NCBI GenBank assembly: GCA_028706895.1
Contig: JAQTVG010000004.1
Location: forward strand, 1 to 21,124
Direction: 5' to 3'
Source of the DNA: Candidatus Omnitrophota bacterium
GTDB lineage: Bacteria > Omnitrophota > Gorgyraeia > Gygaellales > Profunditerraquicolaceae
Length of the DNA stretch: 21,124 nucleotides
The translations under genes and the position numbers were made by a program. A model generated the notes under the pieces. That model saw nothing but the letters and a program-made list of their open reading frames with translations. It searched no databases and was not told the origin of the DNA. Positions 14,353 through 21,124 of the stretch are shown here, in pieces; the stretch's first letter is position 1, and every line of letters begins with the position of its first letter.

Positions 14353-15477
14353 TTAAGATAAATCCAGAAGGAACTTTGCAATATCCATGCTGGCGTTAGG
14401 TTTACCTATACGGCCGGCAGATTCGGATAAGTGGTCTAATTTATGGCGGTTTGTTAACAGATCTTCAACAACCAAATTTATATCTTTTGGCTCATCAACT
14501 TTTATCGCGGCTTCTTTTTGGGTCAAATAAACAGTATTGTTTTGCTCCTGCCCGGGTATGGGTTTTATTATAATCATCGGCAATTTCTTGGCCAACGCTT
14601 CTGAAGTTGTTACGCCTCCGGGCTTGGTAATAATAATGCTTGAAATACTCATCAGCTCATTCATGTTATTAGCATACCCAAACAGCGCTATATTTTTCTT
14701 ATAACCTTTAATCTTTCTTTTTAAAGATTTATAAAGCTTCTTATTGCTGCCGGTAACTATTATTTCATGGAAATCACTCCGCACTTTTTCCAGGGATTTA
14801 ACGATAGTTTTTATGGGGCCCAGCCCCTGGCCTCCCCCCATAATTAAAAGTACGGGAAAAGCCTGATTTAAATTAAACTTCTGCATAATTTCATTTTTTG
14901 AGGCCTTATCGTTGAATTTAGGATCAAAGGGTATGCCCAGGGACTTTATTTTTTCTACCGGCACTCCTTTTTTTGCCAGGCGTTCGGTAACTTCCTCTGA
15001 CGGAGTGATGTAATAATTTATTGTTTCATACACCCAGTAAGAGTGGGGTATATAATCGGTAAGGACCGCTACAAGAGGTATCTTGGAATTGTAGGTCTTT
15101 TTAAAATCCGCGACCATTCCGCAGGGAAACGCCTGCGTGCATATAACTGCATCCGGTTTAAACTTATCAAAAAGATTTTTTAATTTTGGCGAGTTAAATT
15201 TATGGATGGTTTTTTTTATATTTTCCAGTTTTTTTACTACGGCAGGGTTGTCATAAAGATAATCCCAGATTTGCGGCGTCCTCTTAATTACAGCCATGTA
15301 AAGGCGGTTGACAATCTTCTCGGTAATAGGGTTGGTGTAATTAAAAGCGTTGATATTCAATACCTGGATATTAGGCTCTAGTATTTTAAGAGCTTTTTCA
15401 ATAGCCAGGGTAGCGCTGTGGTGGCCTGAAATCTCTGAAATATACATTAAGATTATTCGTTTCGGCTTATTGGGCAT
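14353..15477 (-). CDS. MGDG synthase/MurG-like (GT28) glycolipid glycosyltransferase
   Basis: A 374-residue GT-B glycosyltransferase resembling plant MGDG synthase and bacterial diacylglycerol glucosyltransferases. Seen: an N-terminal MGDG-type motif ISEISGHHSATLAIEKAL at 13-30, a second nucleotide-sugar domain with LIMGGGQGLGP at 211-221, and the donor-binding ITKPGGVTTSEALAKKLP at 283-300, followed by PGQEQNN at 308-314. It lies between the HTH gene and an LpxL-like acyltransferase, with five-base gaps on both sides. Transfer of a hexose to diacylglycerol or another lipid is likely; the exact donor and acceptor are unknown. Confidence 0.85.
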   Translation of the reverse strand: MPNKPKRIILMYISEISGHHSATLAIEKALKILEPNIQVLNINAFNYTNPITEKIVNRLYMAVIKRTPQIWDYLYDNPAVVKKLENIKKTIHKFNSPKLKNLFDKFKPDAVICTQAFPCGMVADFKKTYNSKIPLVAVLTDYIPHSYWVYETINYYITPSEEVTERLAKKGVPVEKIKSLGIPFDPKFNDKASKNEIMQKFNLNQAFPVLLIMGGGQGLGPIKTIVKSLEKVRSDFHEIIVTGSNKKLYKSLKRKIKGYKKNIALFGYANNMNELMSISSIIITKPGGVTTSEALAKKLPMIIIKPIPGQEQNNTVYLTQKEAAIKVDEPKDINLVVEDLLTNRHKLDHLSESAGRIGKPNASMDIAKFLLDLS

Positions 15478-15482
15478 ATTTT

Positions 15483-15707
15483 TTAACTTTTATCTGTAAA
15501 TAATTTCTTTACGTCTTTTCTTTGAAGGTTATAAGTCAATTTCTGCTTAATCCATTTCTCCAGGTATTTCCTGTGAAAACGCCAGTCTGTGCCGATTTTA
15601 AAACCCGGGATTTTCCCTTCCCGCGCATACCTGTGTACGGTAAGCGGATGAATGCTCAAATACTCCGCCACTTCTTTAGTGGTCAGGATTTCTTTGTCTT
15701 TAAGCAT
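15483..15707 (-). CDS. Small MerR/excisionase-type helix-turn-helix protein
   Basis: A 74-residue DNA-binding protein of the HTH_17/excisionase family. Seen: ILTTKEVAEYLSIHPLTVHRY as the winged HTH at about 7-27, then the wing REGKIPGFKIGTDWRF and a basic tail. It is the first gene after a good promoter and is followed five bases later by the glycosyltransferase. No integrase, attachment site or phage gene is nearby, so it is more likely a local regulator than a phage excisionase. Its target is unknown; self-regulation of this envelope operon is the simplest inference. The ribosome site is weak. Confidence 0.85.
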   Translation of the reverse strand: MLKDKEILTTKEVAEYLSIHPLTVHRYAREGKIPGFKIGTDWRFHRKYLEKWIKQKLTYNLQRKDVKKLFTDKS

Positions 15708-15737
15708 ATTTAGCTTAAGTTACACATACTTGCGATA

Positions 15738-15765
15738 ATTATAGCATATTTATAGAATTTGTCTA
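15738..15765 (-). promoter_or_regulatory. Promoter of the HTH-glycolipid-pcm-cobO-pilin operon
   Basis: Perfect -10 TATAAT (15738-15743) with a -35 TAGACA (15760-15765, five of six matches) and a 16-bp spacer. Transcription would start near 15731, leaving a leader of about 24 bases. The weak GCGCG/CGCGC hairpin upstream (near 15769-15785) has no T-tract and is not called a terminator. Confidence 0.75.
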
Positions 15766-15783
15766 TTGCGCGAGCCCAACGCG

Positions 15784-16014
15784 CTATTCAATGACAGCAA
15801 GGGTCTGGCCTACGTTTACTGTATCTCCTTCGTGAAAGAAGATTTCAGTAAGCATCCCGGAGCCGGGGCTTGGCAGGTTAAATGTAGCTTTATCGGTGGT
15901 AAGTTCCACTAAATCGTCTTTTTCGCTGACCTTCTCACCCTCTTTAAAATACCAATAAGAGAGGGTTGCCTTTTGAATTCCTTCGCCTAATTCCGGCAGA
16001 ATTACCTTAACCAT
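15784..16014 (-). CDS. Free-standing lipoyl (E2-type) carrier domain
   Basis: A 76-residue protein that is nothing but a biotinyl/lipoyl domain of the E2 type. Seen: VILPELGEGIQKATLSYWYF at 4-23, the lipoylated lysine K42 in ELTTDKATF, and the closing strand GMLTEIFFHEGDTVNVGQTLAVIE. The usual E2 linker, subunit-binding domain and catalytic acyltransferase domain are absent, and the frame ends in a clean TAG with no E2-like coding after it. It follows lipB by 16 bp in an operon with lpd, suggesting it is lipoylated by LipB and reoxidised by Lpd. It could serve a dehydrogenase complex encoded elsewhere or be an independent carrier. GcvH is unlikely: the ILPELGEG start and TTDKA motif are E2-like. 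Confidence 0.88.
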   Translation of the reverse strand: MVKVILPELGEGIQKATLSYWYFKEGEKVSEKDDLVELTTDKATFNLPSPGSGMLTEIFFHEGDTVNVGQTLAVIE

Positions 16015-16030
16015 ATTAACAGTACCTCCT

Positions 16031-16669
16031 TTAATTGGGAATTAAAAACTCATCCTTGAATTTATCAATAAAAATTTCTTTCGCGCGTCCGATTTCAATA
16101 TTTTCTCCCAGTATTGTTTCCAGCGACGTCATTTCTATATCCATCCCGCAAGGCCTGATTAGGTTAAAATTATCCAAATCGTTTTTCTTTAAGTTTATGC
16201 TTATGCCGTGAAAGGTAATCCAGTTTTTTATAGCTATGCCGATAGAAGCGATTTTTCTTTGGCCAATCCATACCCCGGTTAAACCTTTGCGCCTTAGCCC
16301 TTTTACCCCAAACGCCGAGAGAAATTTGATTGCCGATTCTTCTAACTGCCTTAAAAAAAGGTGGATATCTTTTTTAAAACTGCCAAGGTCCAGCACAGGA
16401 TAAGCAATAAGCTGGCCAGGGCCGTGATAAGTGACATCGCCCCCCCGCTCTATTTTATACACGCCAATTCCCATTCTTTTTAACTCTAGAGGCAATACCC
16501 TGATATTATCCTCTTTCCCCTGCCTGCCTAAAGTAATTACCGGATAATGCTGGCATAAAATTAACGCGCTGTTCAAAGAGTTATTCTTTATCTGGCCGAA
16601 AACTTTTCCCTGCAGCTCCCAGGCCTCCTTATAATCCATTATGCCTAAATTAAACAGCTTAAATACCAT
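16031..16669 (-). CDS. lipB: Octanoyl-ACP:protein N-octanoyltransferase LipB
   Basis: A 212-residue enzyme that moves octanoate from acyl carrier protein to the lysine of lipoyl domains, the first step of endogenous lipoate synthesis. Seen: GGDVTYHGPGQLIAYPVLDL at 76-95, the catalytic lysine K139 in GQRKIASIGIA, FHGISIN at 153-159, and the acyl-thioester cysteine C174 in IRPCGMD. These match E. coli LipB (K135, C169). It overlaps lpd by 11 bp. LipA, which inserts the sulfurs, is not in the window. Confidence 0.95.
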   Translation of the reverse strand: MVFKLFNLGIMDYKEAWELQGKVFGQIKNNSLNSALILCQHYPVITLGRQGKEDNIRVLPLELKRMGIGVYKIERGGDVTYHGPGQLIAYPVLDLGSFKKDIHLFLRQLEESAIKFLSAFGVKGLRRKGLTGVWIGQRKIASIGIAIKNWITFHGISINLKKNDLDNFNLIRPCGMDIEMTSLETILGENIEIGRAKEIFIDKFKDEFLIPN

Positions 16670-17966
16670 GGCCTTGCTTTAATGCGCTGGTTATGCCTTC
16701 GGATAAAGTCGGGTGCGCGAATACAGTATCGCGTATATTAGAGGCTTTAATCCCGGATTGTATGGCTAAGGTCAAAATACCGATTAATTCCGTTGCGCGG
16801 GGCCCGATTATTGAAGCACCCAGGGCCTTATCTGTTTTCTTATCAGAAATTATCTTAATAAAACCTTCTGTCTCTTCTATTACGCGTGCCATGCCCGAGC
16901 CCATAAAATCAAATTTGTTAACTGCGAAATCAATGTTATTAGCTTTGGCTTCTTCTTCCGTAAATCCAACAGTCCCTATTTCCGGGTCAGTAAATATGCA
17001 GCTGGGAATACCAAAGGTATTCAATTTTCTAAGATGCTGCGCATCAACAATGTTTTCCGCTGCTATACACCCCTGATACTGCGCAAAATGCGCTAAACAA
17101 ATTTTACTGGCGCAGTCGCCAGCCGCGTAAATATTAGGGATATTGGTCCTCATATATTCATCCACAATAATCCTGCCATTTTGAGTTTTTATGCCCAACT
17201 CATCCAGGCCCAAACCTTCTGTTACAGGTGCCCTCCCGATACAAACCAATATCAGGTTATACGCAGCCAAATCAAGCGTTGCCGCATCAGTATTAGTATT
17301 CACCTTGATATTTTTCTTTTTAAAGATTGTCTCTAACTTTTTTGCTATTTCCTTGTCTACTCCCGGCAATAGTTGAGGCGTTAATTCTGCTATTGATACC
17401 TGGGATCCCAAAGCAGCAAATAAGCTTGCGAATTCACAGCCGATTACGCCCCCGCCTATAATTAAAAGTGATTTCGGTATCTCCTCTAAATCCAGCATTT
17501 CATTGCTGGAAACAATCCTCTTCCCGTCAAATTTAAAACCTTTTAGTTCAAGCGGTTTTGAACCGGTCGCGATAAGCATAAAATTTGTATTTATCCGGTT
17601 CTTATTGATTTCTAATGTATTGGCCGACAGGATTTTGGCCTCTGCATTTATAAAATCTATGCCGCCAAGCATAAACTCCATGCCCTTTTGCAATTGTTGA
17701 ATGATTTTATTCTTTCTTAGTTTAATTTCGGGAAAGTTCGCCTGGGGAGGCGTTGTTTCTACGCCGAATATCCTGGATTTCTTAATGAGGGAATAAACTT
17801 TAGCGGATTGTAAGAGTGTTTTGGTAGGAATACAGCCGCGGTTAAGGCAGGTACCGCCTATCTGTTCTTTTTCTATAAGAACTACCTTTAACCCGCCGGC
17901 CTTTGCCTCTAGCGCAGCATTGAATCCCGCCCAACCTGATCCGATTACTGCCAAATCATAATCCAT
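16659..17966 (-). CDS. lpd: Dihydrolipoyl dehydrogenase (E3)
   Basis: A 435-residue FAD-dependent disulfide oxidoreductase that reoxidises dihydrolipoyl groups with NAD+. Seen: the N-terminal FAD motif VIGSGWAGFNAALEA, the redox pair C40 and C45 in GGTCLNRGCIPTKT, and the NAD-binding LLIIGGGVIGCEFASLFAALG in the middle. The second FAD motif IYAAGD and the catalytic H418/E423 in FAHPTLSEG follow. It is slightly shorter than typical Lpd (about 470). Because the redox pair, His-Glu dyad and lipoyl/LipB neighbours agree, Lpd is preferred over glutathione or mercuric reductase. The gene overlaps mdh by 11 bp. Confidence 0.93.
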   Translation of the reverse strand: MDYDLAVIGSGWAGFNAALEAKAGGLKVVLIEKEQIGGTCLNRGCIPTKTLLQSAKVYSLIKKSRIFGVETTPPQANFPEIKLRKNKIIQQLQKGMEFMLGGIDFINAEAKILSANTLEINKNRINTNFMLIATGSKPLELKGFKFDGKRIVSSNEMLDLEEIPKSLLIIGGGVIGCEFASLFAALGSQVSIAELTPQLLPGVDKEIAKKLETIFKKKNIKVNTNTDAATLDLAAYNLILVCIGRAPVTEGLGLDELGIKTQNGRIIVDEYMRTNIPNIYAAGDCASKICLAHFAQYQGCIAAENIVDAQHLRKLNTFGIPSCIFTDPEIGTVGFTEEEAKANNIDFAVNKFDFMGSGMARVIEETEGFIKIISDKKTDKALGASIIGPRATELIGILTLAIQSGIKASNIRDTVFAHPTLSEGITSALKQGHGI

Positions 17967-18894
17967 GGCAAAAAGGTTTGATTAGGTCTAAATTCCTGCT
18001 TATAGATTCTGATGATTTGATTAAAAGGGATAGTTCTTCTTTATTTAAATCCAGTTCAACGACTTTTTCTATGCCTGCTTTTCCGATACGGCAAGGCACG
18101 CCGATACAAATATCTTTTATCCCGTATTCGCCGTTTAAATAAGCGGATACGCCTATCATACGCTTCTCGTCCTTTACTATTGCCTTAACAATCGCGGCTA
18201 TCGCCTGCGACGGGGCAAAATAGGCGCTGCCGCTGCCTAATAATGATACAATTTCAAGCCCGCGCTCCAGGGTCTTTTTTATCAAGAGATTAACCTTTTC
18301 GTTATCAAGGAGCTGGTTTAAAGTATTAGTGCTTTTTATGGTAGTAAATCTTGGCAGGGGCAGCATTCCTTCCCCATGGCTGCCTATTACCCAGGCATCA
18401 ATTTCTGCGGCAGGAATATTTAATTCTTTACTGATTTGGTTGGCAAACCTCGCCGCATCCAGGCTTACCCCCATCCCAAAAACCCTGTTTGCTTCAAAAC
18501 CTGTAACCTTTAAAGCAAGGTAGGTCATTAAGTCAAGCGGATTAGTTACAATTATTACTATTGATTTTGGGCAGGTATCTTTTATGGATAAACAAACATC
18601 TTTTAATATCTGGGCGTTCTTTTTTAATAAATCTTCACGGGTCATCCCGGGTTTGCGGGCAAGGCCGGCCGTAACTATTACGATATCTGAACCTTTTATA
18701 GCGGTAATATCGCCTGACCCTGATATACGGTAACTATGCTTTAGGACTGAACCGGAATCGTCCATATCCAGCACCTTTCCCCGCGCAATGCCGGCTGCGA
18801 CATCAACCAAAACTATCTCCGGCACACCTGCTTCAGCCAGGCGCATAGCGGTCAATCCGCCTACATTACCCGCCCCTATTATGGATAGCTTCAT
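17956..18894 (-). CDS. mdh: NAD-dependent malate dehydrogenase (LDH-like type)
   Basis: A 312-residue oxidoreductase of the lactate/malate dehydrogenase family, interconverting malate and oxaloacetate. Seen: GAGNVGG at 7-13, D31 at the end of the second strand (an NAD rather than NADP sign), and R80/R86 in LARKPGMTREDLL. Arg at 80 is the malate-type specificity residue. N118 lies in TNPLD, D146/R149 in GVSLDAARF, and the catalytic H173 in GSHGEGMLPL. The last motif reads HGE where most relatives have HGD. It overlaps the idh gene by four bases (ATGA). Assignment as malate dehydrogenase is firm. Confidence 0.92.
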   Translation of the reverse strand: MKLSIIGAGNVGGLTAMRLAEAGVPEIVLVDVAAGIARGKVLDMDDSGSVLKHSYRISGSGDITAIKGSDIVIVTAGLARKPGMTREDLLKKNAQILKDVCLSIKDTCPKSIVIIVTNPLDLMTYLALKVTGFEANRVFGMGVSLDAARFANQISKELNIPAAEIDAWVIGSHGEGMLPLPRFTTIKSTNTLNQLLDNEKVNLLIKKTLERGLEIVSLLGSGSAYFAPSQAIAAIVKAIVKDEKRMIGVSAYLNGEYGIKDICIGVPCRIGKAGIEKVVELDLNKEELSLLIKSSESISRNLDLIKPFCHGL

Positions 18895-19973
18895 CTTAAA
18901 TTTGCGATAATGGCGTCTGCCATTTCTTGCGTTCCGACACTTGTGGGGTCGTCGCGATGAGGTTTTAAATCATAGGTTACTGATTTGCCTTCTGTCAGGA
19001 CCTTTTTTACCGCGGATTCTAACCTGTTTGCGGCGTCATCTTCTTTTAAATACCTGAGCATAAGCATTCCTGAGAGTATCATGGCGGTGGGGTTAACTTT
19101 ATTCATACCTTTATATTTAGGGGCAGAGCCGTGGACTGCTTCAAAAACAGCCATATCATCCCCAAAATTAGCCCCAGGGGCAACGCCTAAACCGCCCACC
19201 AGGCCTGCGCATAAATCAGAAAGTATATCGCCATAAAGATTAGGCAATACCAGCACATCGTAATCTTTTGGCCTTTGCACTAATTGCATGGACATATTAT
19301 CTACAATGGCTTCTTCAAAAATTATATTATCGGTATAATCAGCCGCGACTTCACGCGCGGCCCTTAAAAATAACCCGTCGGTGAATTTCATGATATTTGC
19401 TTTATGCACAACCGTGACTTTCCTGCGTTTATTTTTTATGGCATATTCAAAAGCAAACCTGACAATTCTTTCTGAGGCGTATTTAGAGATAGGCTTGATT
19501 GAAATACCCGAATCCTGGCGTATCTTTTTCTGGGTATATTTTTCTATATTGGCAATAAGCTCTTTTGTTTCGGGCTTACCTTCCTCAAATTCAATTCCTG
19601 CGTATAAATCTTCGCTGTTTTCCCTGACAATAATCAAATCTATATCTTTATAAGGGCTCTTTACCCCCAAGTAAGTCTTTGCCGGCCTGACGCACGCATA
19701 GAGGTCTAACGCATGCCTTATCGCCACATTTACCGAGCGAAAACCCACTCCTATAGGAGTAATAATGGGCCCCTTTAAAGCAACTTTATTATTTTTTATA
19801 GACTCTAGCGTACTTTTCGGCAAGAGCTCGCCAAAGTCTTCCAGCGCATCCTGGCCGGCAGCAACCACATCCCAGGTTATTTTAACTCCGGTTGCGTCAA
19901 TACACCTTCTTGCTGCCCGCGCTACCTCAGGGCCGATTCCATCACCGGGTATCAAAGTAACTTTATGTGCCAT
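18891..19973 (-). CDS. icd: Isocitrate dehydrogenase (isocitrate/isopropylmalate dehydrogenase family)
   Basis: A 360-residue beta-decarboxylating dehydrogenase. Seen: LIPGDGIGPEV at 7-17, GFRSVNVAIRHALDLYACVRP at 77-97 (the isocitrate-type loop with S80, where E. coli Icd has phosphorylatable S113), IVRENSEDLYAGIE at 115-128, and VHKANIMKFTDGLF at 189-202. NLYGDILSDLCAGLVGGLG follows at 245-263. The cofactor region HGSAPKYKG has K286, Y287 and V293 at the positions of E. coli K344, Y345 and V351, plus Y334 for Y391, which argues for NADP. Isopropylmalate dehydrogenase is less likely because of the substrate loop; homoisocitrate dehydrogenase cannot be fully excluded. It begins four bases after the LeuD-like gene. 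Confidence 0.85.
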   Translation of the reverse strand: MAHKVTLIPGDGIGPEVARAARRCIDATGVKITWDVVAAGQDALEDFGELLPKSTLESIKNNKVALKGPIITPIGVGFRSVNVAIRHALDLYACVRPAKTYLGVKSPYKDIDLIIVRENSEDLYAGIEFEEGKPETKELIANIEKYTQKKIRQDSGISIKPISKYASERIVRFAFEYAIKNKRRKVTVVHKANIMKFTDGLFLRAAREVAADYTDNIIFEEAIVDNMSMQLVQRPKDYDVLVLPNLYGDILSDLCAGLVGGLGVAPGANFGDDMAVFEAVHGSAPKYKGMNKVNPTAMILSGMLMLRYLKEDDAANRLESAVKKVLTEGKSVTYDLKPHRDDPTSVGTQEMADAIIANLR

Positions 19974-19977
19974 ATGT

Positions 19978-20481
19978 TTAGATTTTAGGTAATTCTTTAA
20001 ACTTTTTATAATAATTAACTAATCCGCCTTCAGTTAATAATTCCTGCATAAATTTCGGCAAAGGCTTAATCTTCATTTCAATATTTTTGGTTAGGTCTTT
20101 GACGGCACCTTTACCCATATCTATGGACAAATCGTCTTTCTCGCCTATTTTTACAGTATCTGTTTCAATTAGAGGCAGCCCGATATTAAAGCTGTTACGG
20201 TAAAATATGCGCGCAAACGATGTGGCTAAAATAGCTACGATGCCGCACTCCTTTATAACCAGCGGCGCCTGTTCCCGCGACGAGCCCATGCCGAAATTAT
20301 TTCCTGCTACGATTATTGATTTACCCGGGATTATTTTTGCGGGAAAGTCAGGGTCTATATCTTCCATTATATGCTTGGATAATTCTTTGATGTCGGTTAT
20401 GGAGAATTTATACCTTCCGGAAATAATAAAATCGGTGTTTATATTATCGCCTAATTTTATACTGGTGCCTTCTATTTTCAT
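19978..20481 (-). CDS. LeuD/aconitase-type small (swivel) subunit
   Basis: A 167-residue hydro-lyase small subunit, of archaeal LeuD/HacB/IPMI type. Seen: LGDNINTDFIISGRY at 10-24, the specificity loop YKFS at 24-27, and the substrate-phosphate/carboxylate segment NNFGMGSSREQAP at 61-73, followed by SFARIFYRNSFNIGLP. Such subunits work only with an iron-sulfur large subunit, which is not encoded here. The known loop forms in isopropylmalate isomerase and homoaconitase are YLxx, so YKFS is unusual. The isocitrate dehydrogenase gene follows after four bases, so it may act as part of a two-subunit aconitase, but isopropylmalate isomerase remains possible. The start overlaps the pilT-like stop by four bases. 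Confidence 0.85.
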   Translation of the reverse strand: MKIEGTSIKLGDNINTDFIISGRYKFSITDIKELSKHIMEDIDPDFPAKIIPGKSIIVAGNNFGMGSSREQAPLVIKECGIVAILATSFARIFYRNSFNIGLPLIETDTVKIGEKDDLSIDMGKGAVKDLTKNIEMKIKPLPKFMQELLTEGGLVNYYKKFKELPKI

Positions 20482-21124
20482 AACTGTTTAAATTCCTCCT
20501 GGTTCTTAACCCTGGAGAGCGCCACGTCCAAACTGATGAGGCCTTTACGGTATAATTCTTTCAAGGATTTATCCATAGTCTTCATGCCGTATTGGCTTCC
20601 GGTTTGCATGAGGGTAGGTATCTGCTCAATTTCCTGCTCGCGGACAAGGTTTCTTATGCCGGAAGTCCCTACCATTATTTCTGTAGCCAGTATCCTGCCG
20701 TGGCCGGAGGCATTAGGCAGCAATAATTGCGATACCACGCCCTGCAGACAGCTTGCTAATTGCAGCCTTACCTGCTGCTGTTGATAAGGCGGAAAAACAT
20801 CTATAATTCTTTCTACGGTTTGAGGCGCATCAGGGGTATGAAGTGTTGCTAAAACTAAATGGCCCGTTTCAGCGGCAGTCAGCGCCGTAGAAATAGTTTC
20901 AAGGTCTCTCATTTCACCGACTACAATAATGTTAGGATCCTGCCTTAACGCATGCCTGAGGGCTTCAGCAAAAGAGCGCGTATCCGAATAGACTTCCCTT
21001 TGCTTAACAATGCTCTTTTTATTTGCATGCACAAATTCAATCGGGTCTTCAATGCAAATCACAAGGCTCTCCCTCTCATTATTAATCAAATCTATAAGCG
21101 CTGCCAGGGTCGTAGTTTTACCCA
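20478..21124 (-). CDS. pilT: PilT-like type IV pilus retraction ATPase (5' end missing)
   Basis: A partial secretion-superfamily ATPase, running off the window's high-coordinate end; about 215 C-terminal residues are present. Seen: the end of Walker A GKTTTLAALID, the Asp box ICIEDPIEFVH, QREVYSDTRSF, ALRQDPNIIVVGEMRDLETISTALTAAETGH (Walker B and His box), and GHLVLATLHTPDAPQTVERIIDVFPP. The PilT-type C-terminus GIRNLVREQEIEQIPTLMQTG follows. PilT powers pilus retraction and twitching; PilU is a close alternative. Apparent starts within the visible part (21089) are internal. It overlaps the LeuD-like gene by ATGA, an unexpected coupling of pilus and central-metabolism genes. Confidence 0.92.
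   Translation of the reverse strand, partial: GKTTTLAALIDLINNERESLVICIEDPIEFVHANKKSIVKQREVYSDTRSFAEALRHALRQDPNIIVVGEMRDLETISTALTAAETGHLVLATLHTPDAPQTVERIIDVFPPYQQQQVRLQLASCLQGVVSQLLLPNASGHGRILATEIMVGTSGIRNLVREQEIEQIPTLMQTGSQYGMKTMDKSLKELYRKGLISLDVALSRVKNQEEFKQL

Noticed and set aside
15483..15707. Phage or integrative element marked by the excisionase-like gene
   Set aside because: No integrase, attachment repeats or tRNA nearby, and the flanking genes are housekeeping-type.
15769..15785. GCGCG/CGCGC hairpin after the lipoyl gene as a terminator
   Set aside because: Five-bp stem with no following T run; promoter sequences follow instead.
15784..16014. Glycine cleavage protein H or biotin carboxyl carrier identity for the small carrier
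   Set aside because: The ILPELGEG start and TTDKA motif are of E2 lipoyl type; a biotin site would read MKM and GcvH is about 125 residues.

Overview
All supported genes lie on the minus strand, so the window reads biologically from base 21124 down to base 1. TonB-dependent transport, a lipid A-type acyltransferase homologue and type IV pilus parts point to a diderm bacterium. Short lysine/isoleucine-rich proteins, several small prepilins and tightly overlapping genes recall uncultured lineages such as Omnitrophota (candidate division OP3). That placement is an inference from style and was not tested phylogenetically.

Layout in reading order: (1) 21124-15784 is a tightly coupled operon. It holds a pilT-type ATPase (cut by the window edge), a LeuD/aconitase-type small subunit, isocitrate and malate dehydrogenases, dihydrolipoyl dehydrogenase, lipoyl(octanoyl)transferase LipB and a 76-residue free-standing lipoyl domain. 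It links half of a TCA-type pathway to lipoate chemistry. (2) 15765-10749 starts at a good promoter. A small MerR/excisionase-type HTH protein is followed by an MGDG synthase/MurG-like glycosyltransferase, an LpxL/HtrB-like acyltransferase, a family 2 glycosyltransferase, Pcm, the corrinoid adenosyltransferase CobO, and two small cysteine-containing prepilins. (3) 10738-2707 is a vitamin B12 uptake and assembly operon with a 17-bp-spaced promoter, a full cobalamin riboswitch and an intrinsic terminator. The terminator ends a few bases before the first gene. The genes are btuF, btuC, btuD, alpha-ribazole phosphatase, cobU, cobT, cobS, cobQ and a Dph6/COG2102-type PP-loop ATPase. (4) 2725-39 holds what appears to be a second, shorter cobalamin riboswitch. 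Its 5' strand lies inside the last codons of the PP-loop gene. It is followed by a BtuB-like TonB-dependent receptor and a TonB protein.

Together, regions 3 and 4 describe corrinoid capture at the outer membrane (BtuB, TonB), transport across the inner membrane (BtuFCD), and nucleotide-loop assembly (CobU, CobT, CobC, CobS) with cobyric acid synthesis (CobQ). CobO supplies adenosylation from the neighbouring operon. CbiB/CobD is not in the window. The most interesting points are the PP-loop amidoligase-like gene embedded in the B12 operon, the second riboswitch overlapping its coding end, and the free-standing lipoyl domain next to LipB and Lpd. No CRISPR array, insertion sequence, rRNA or tRNA was recognised.
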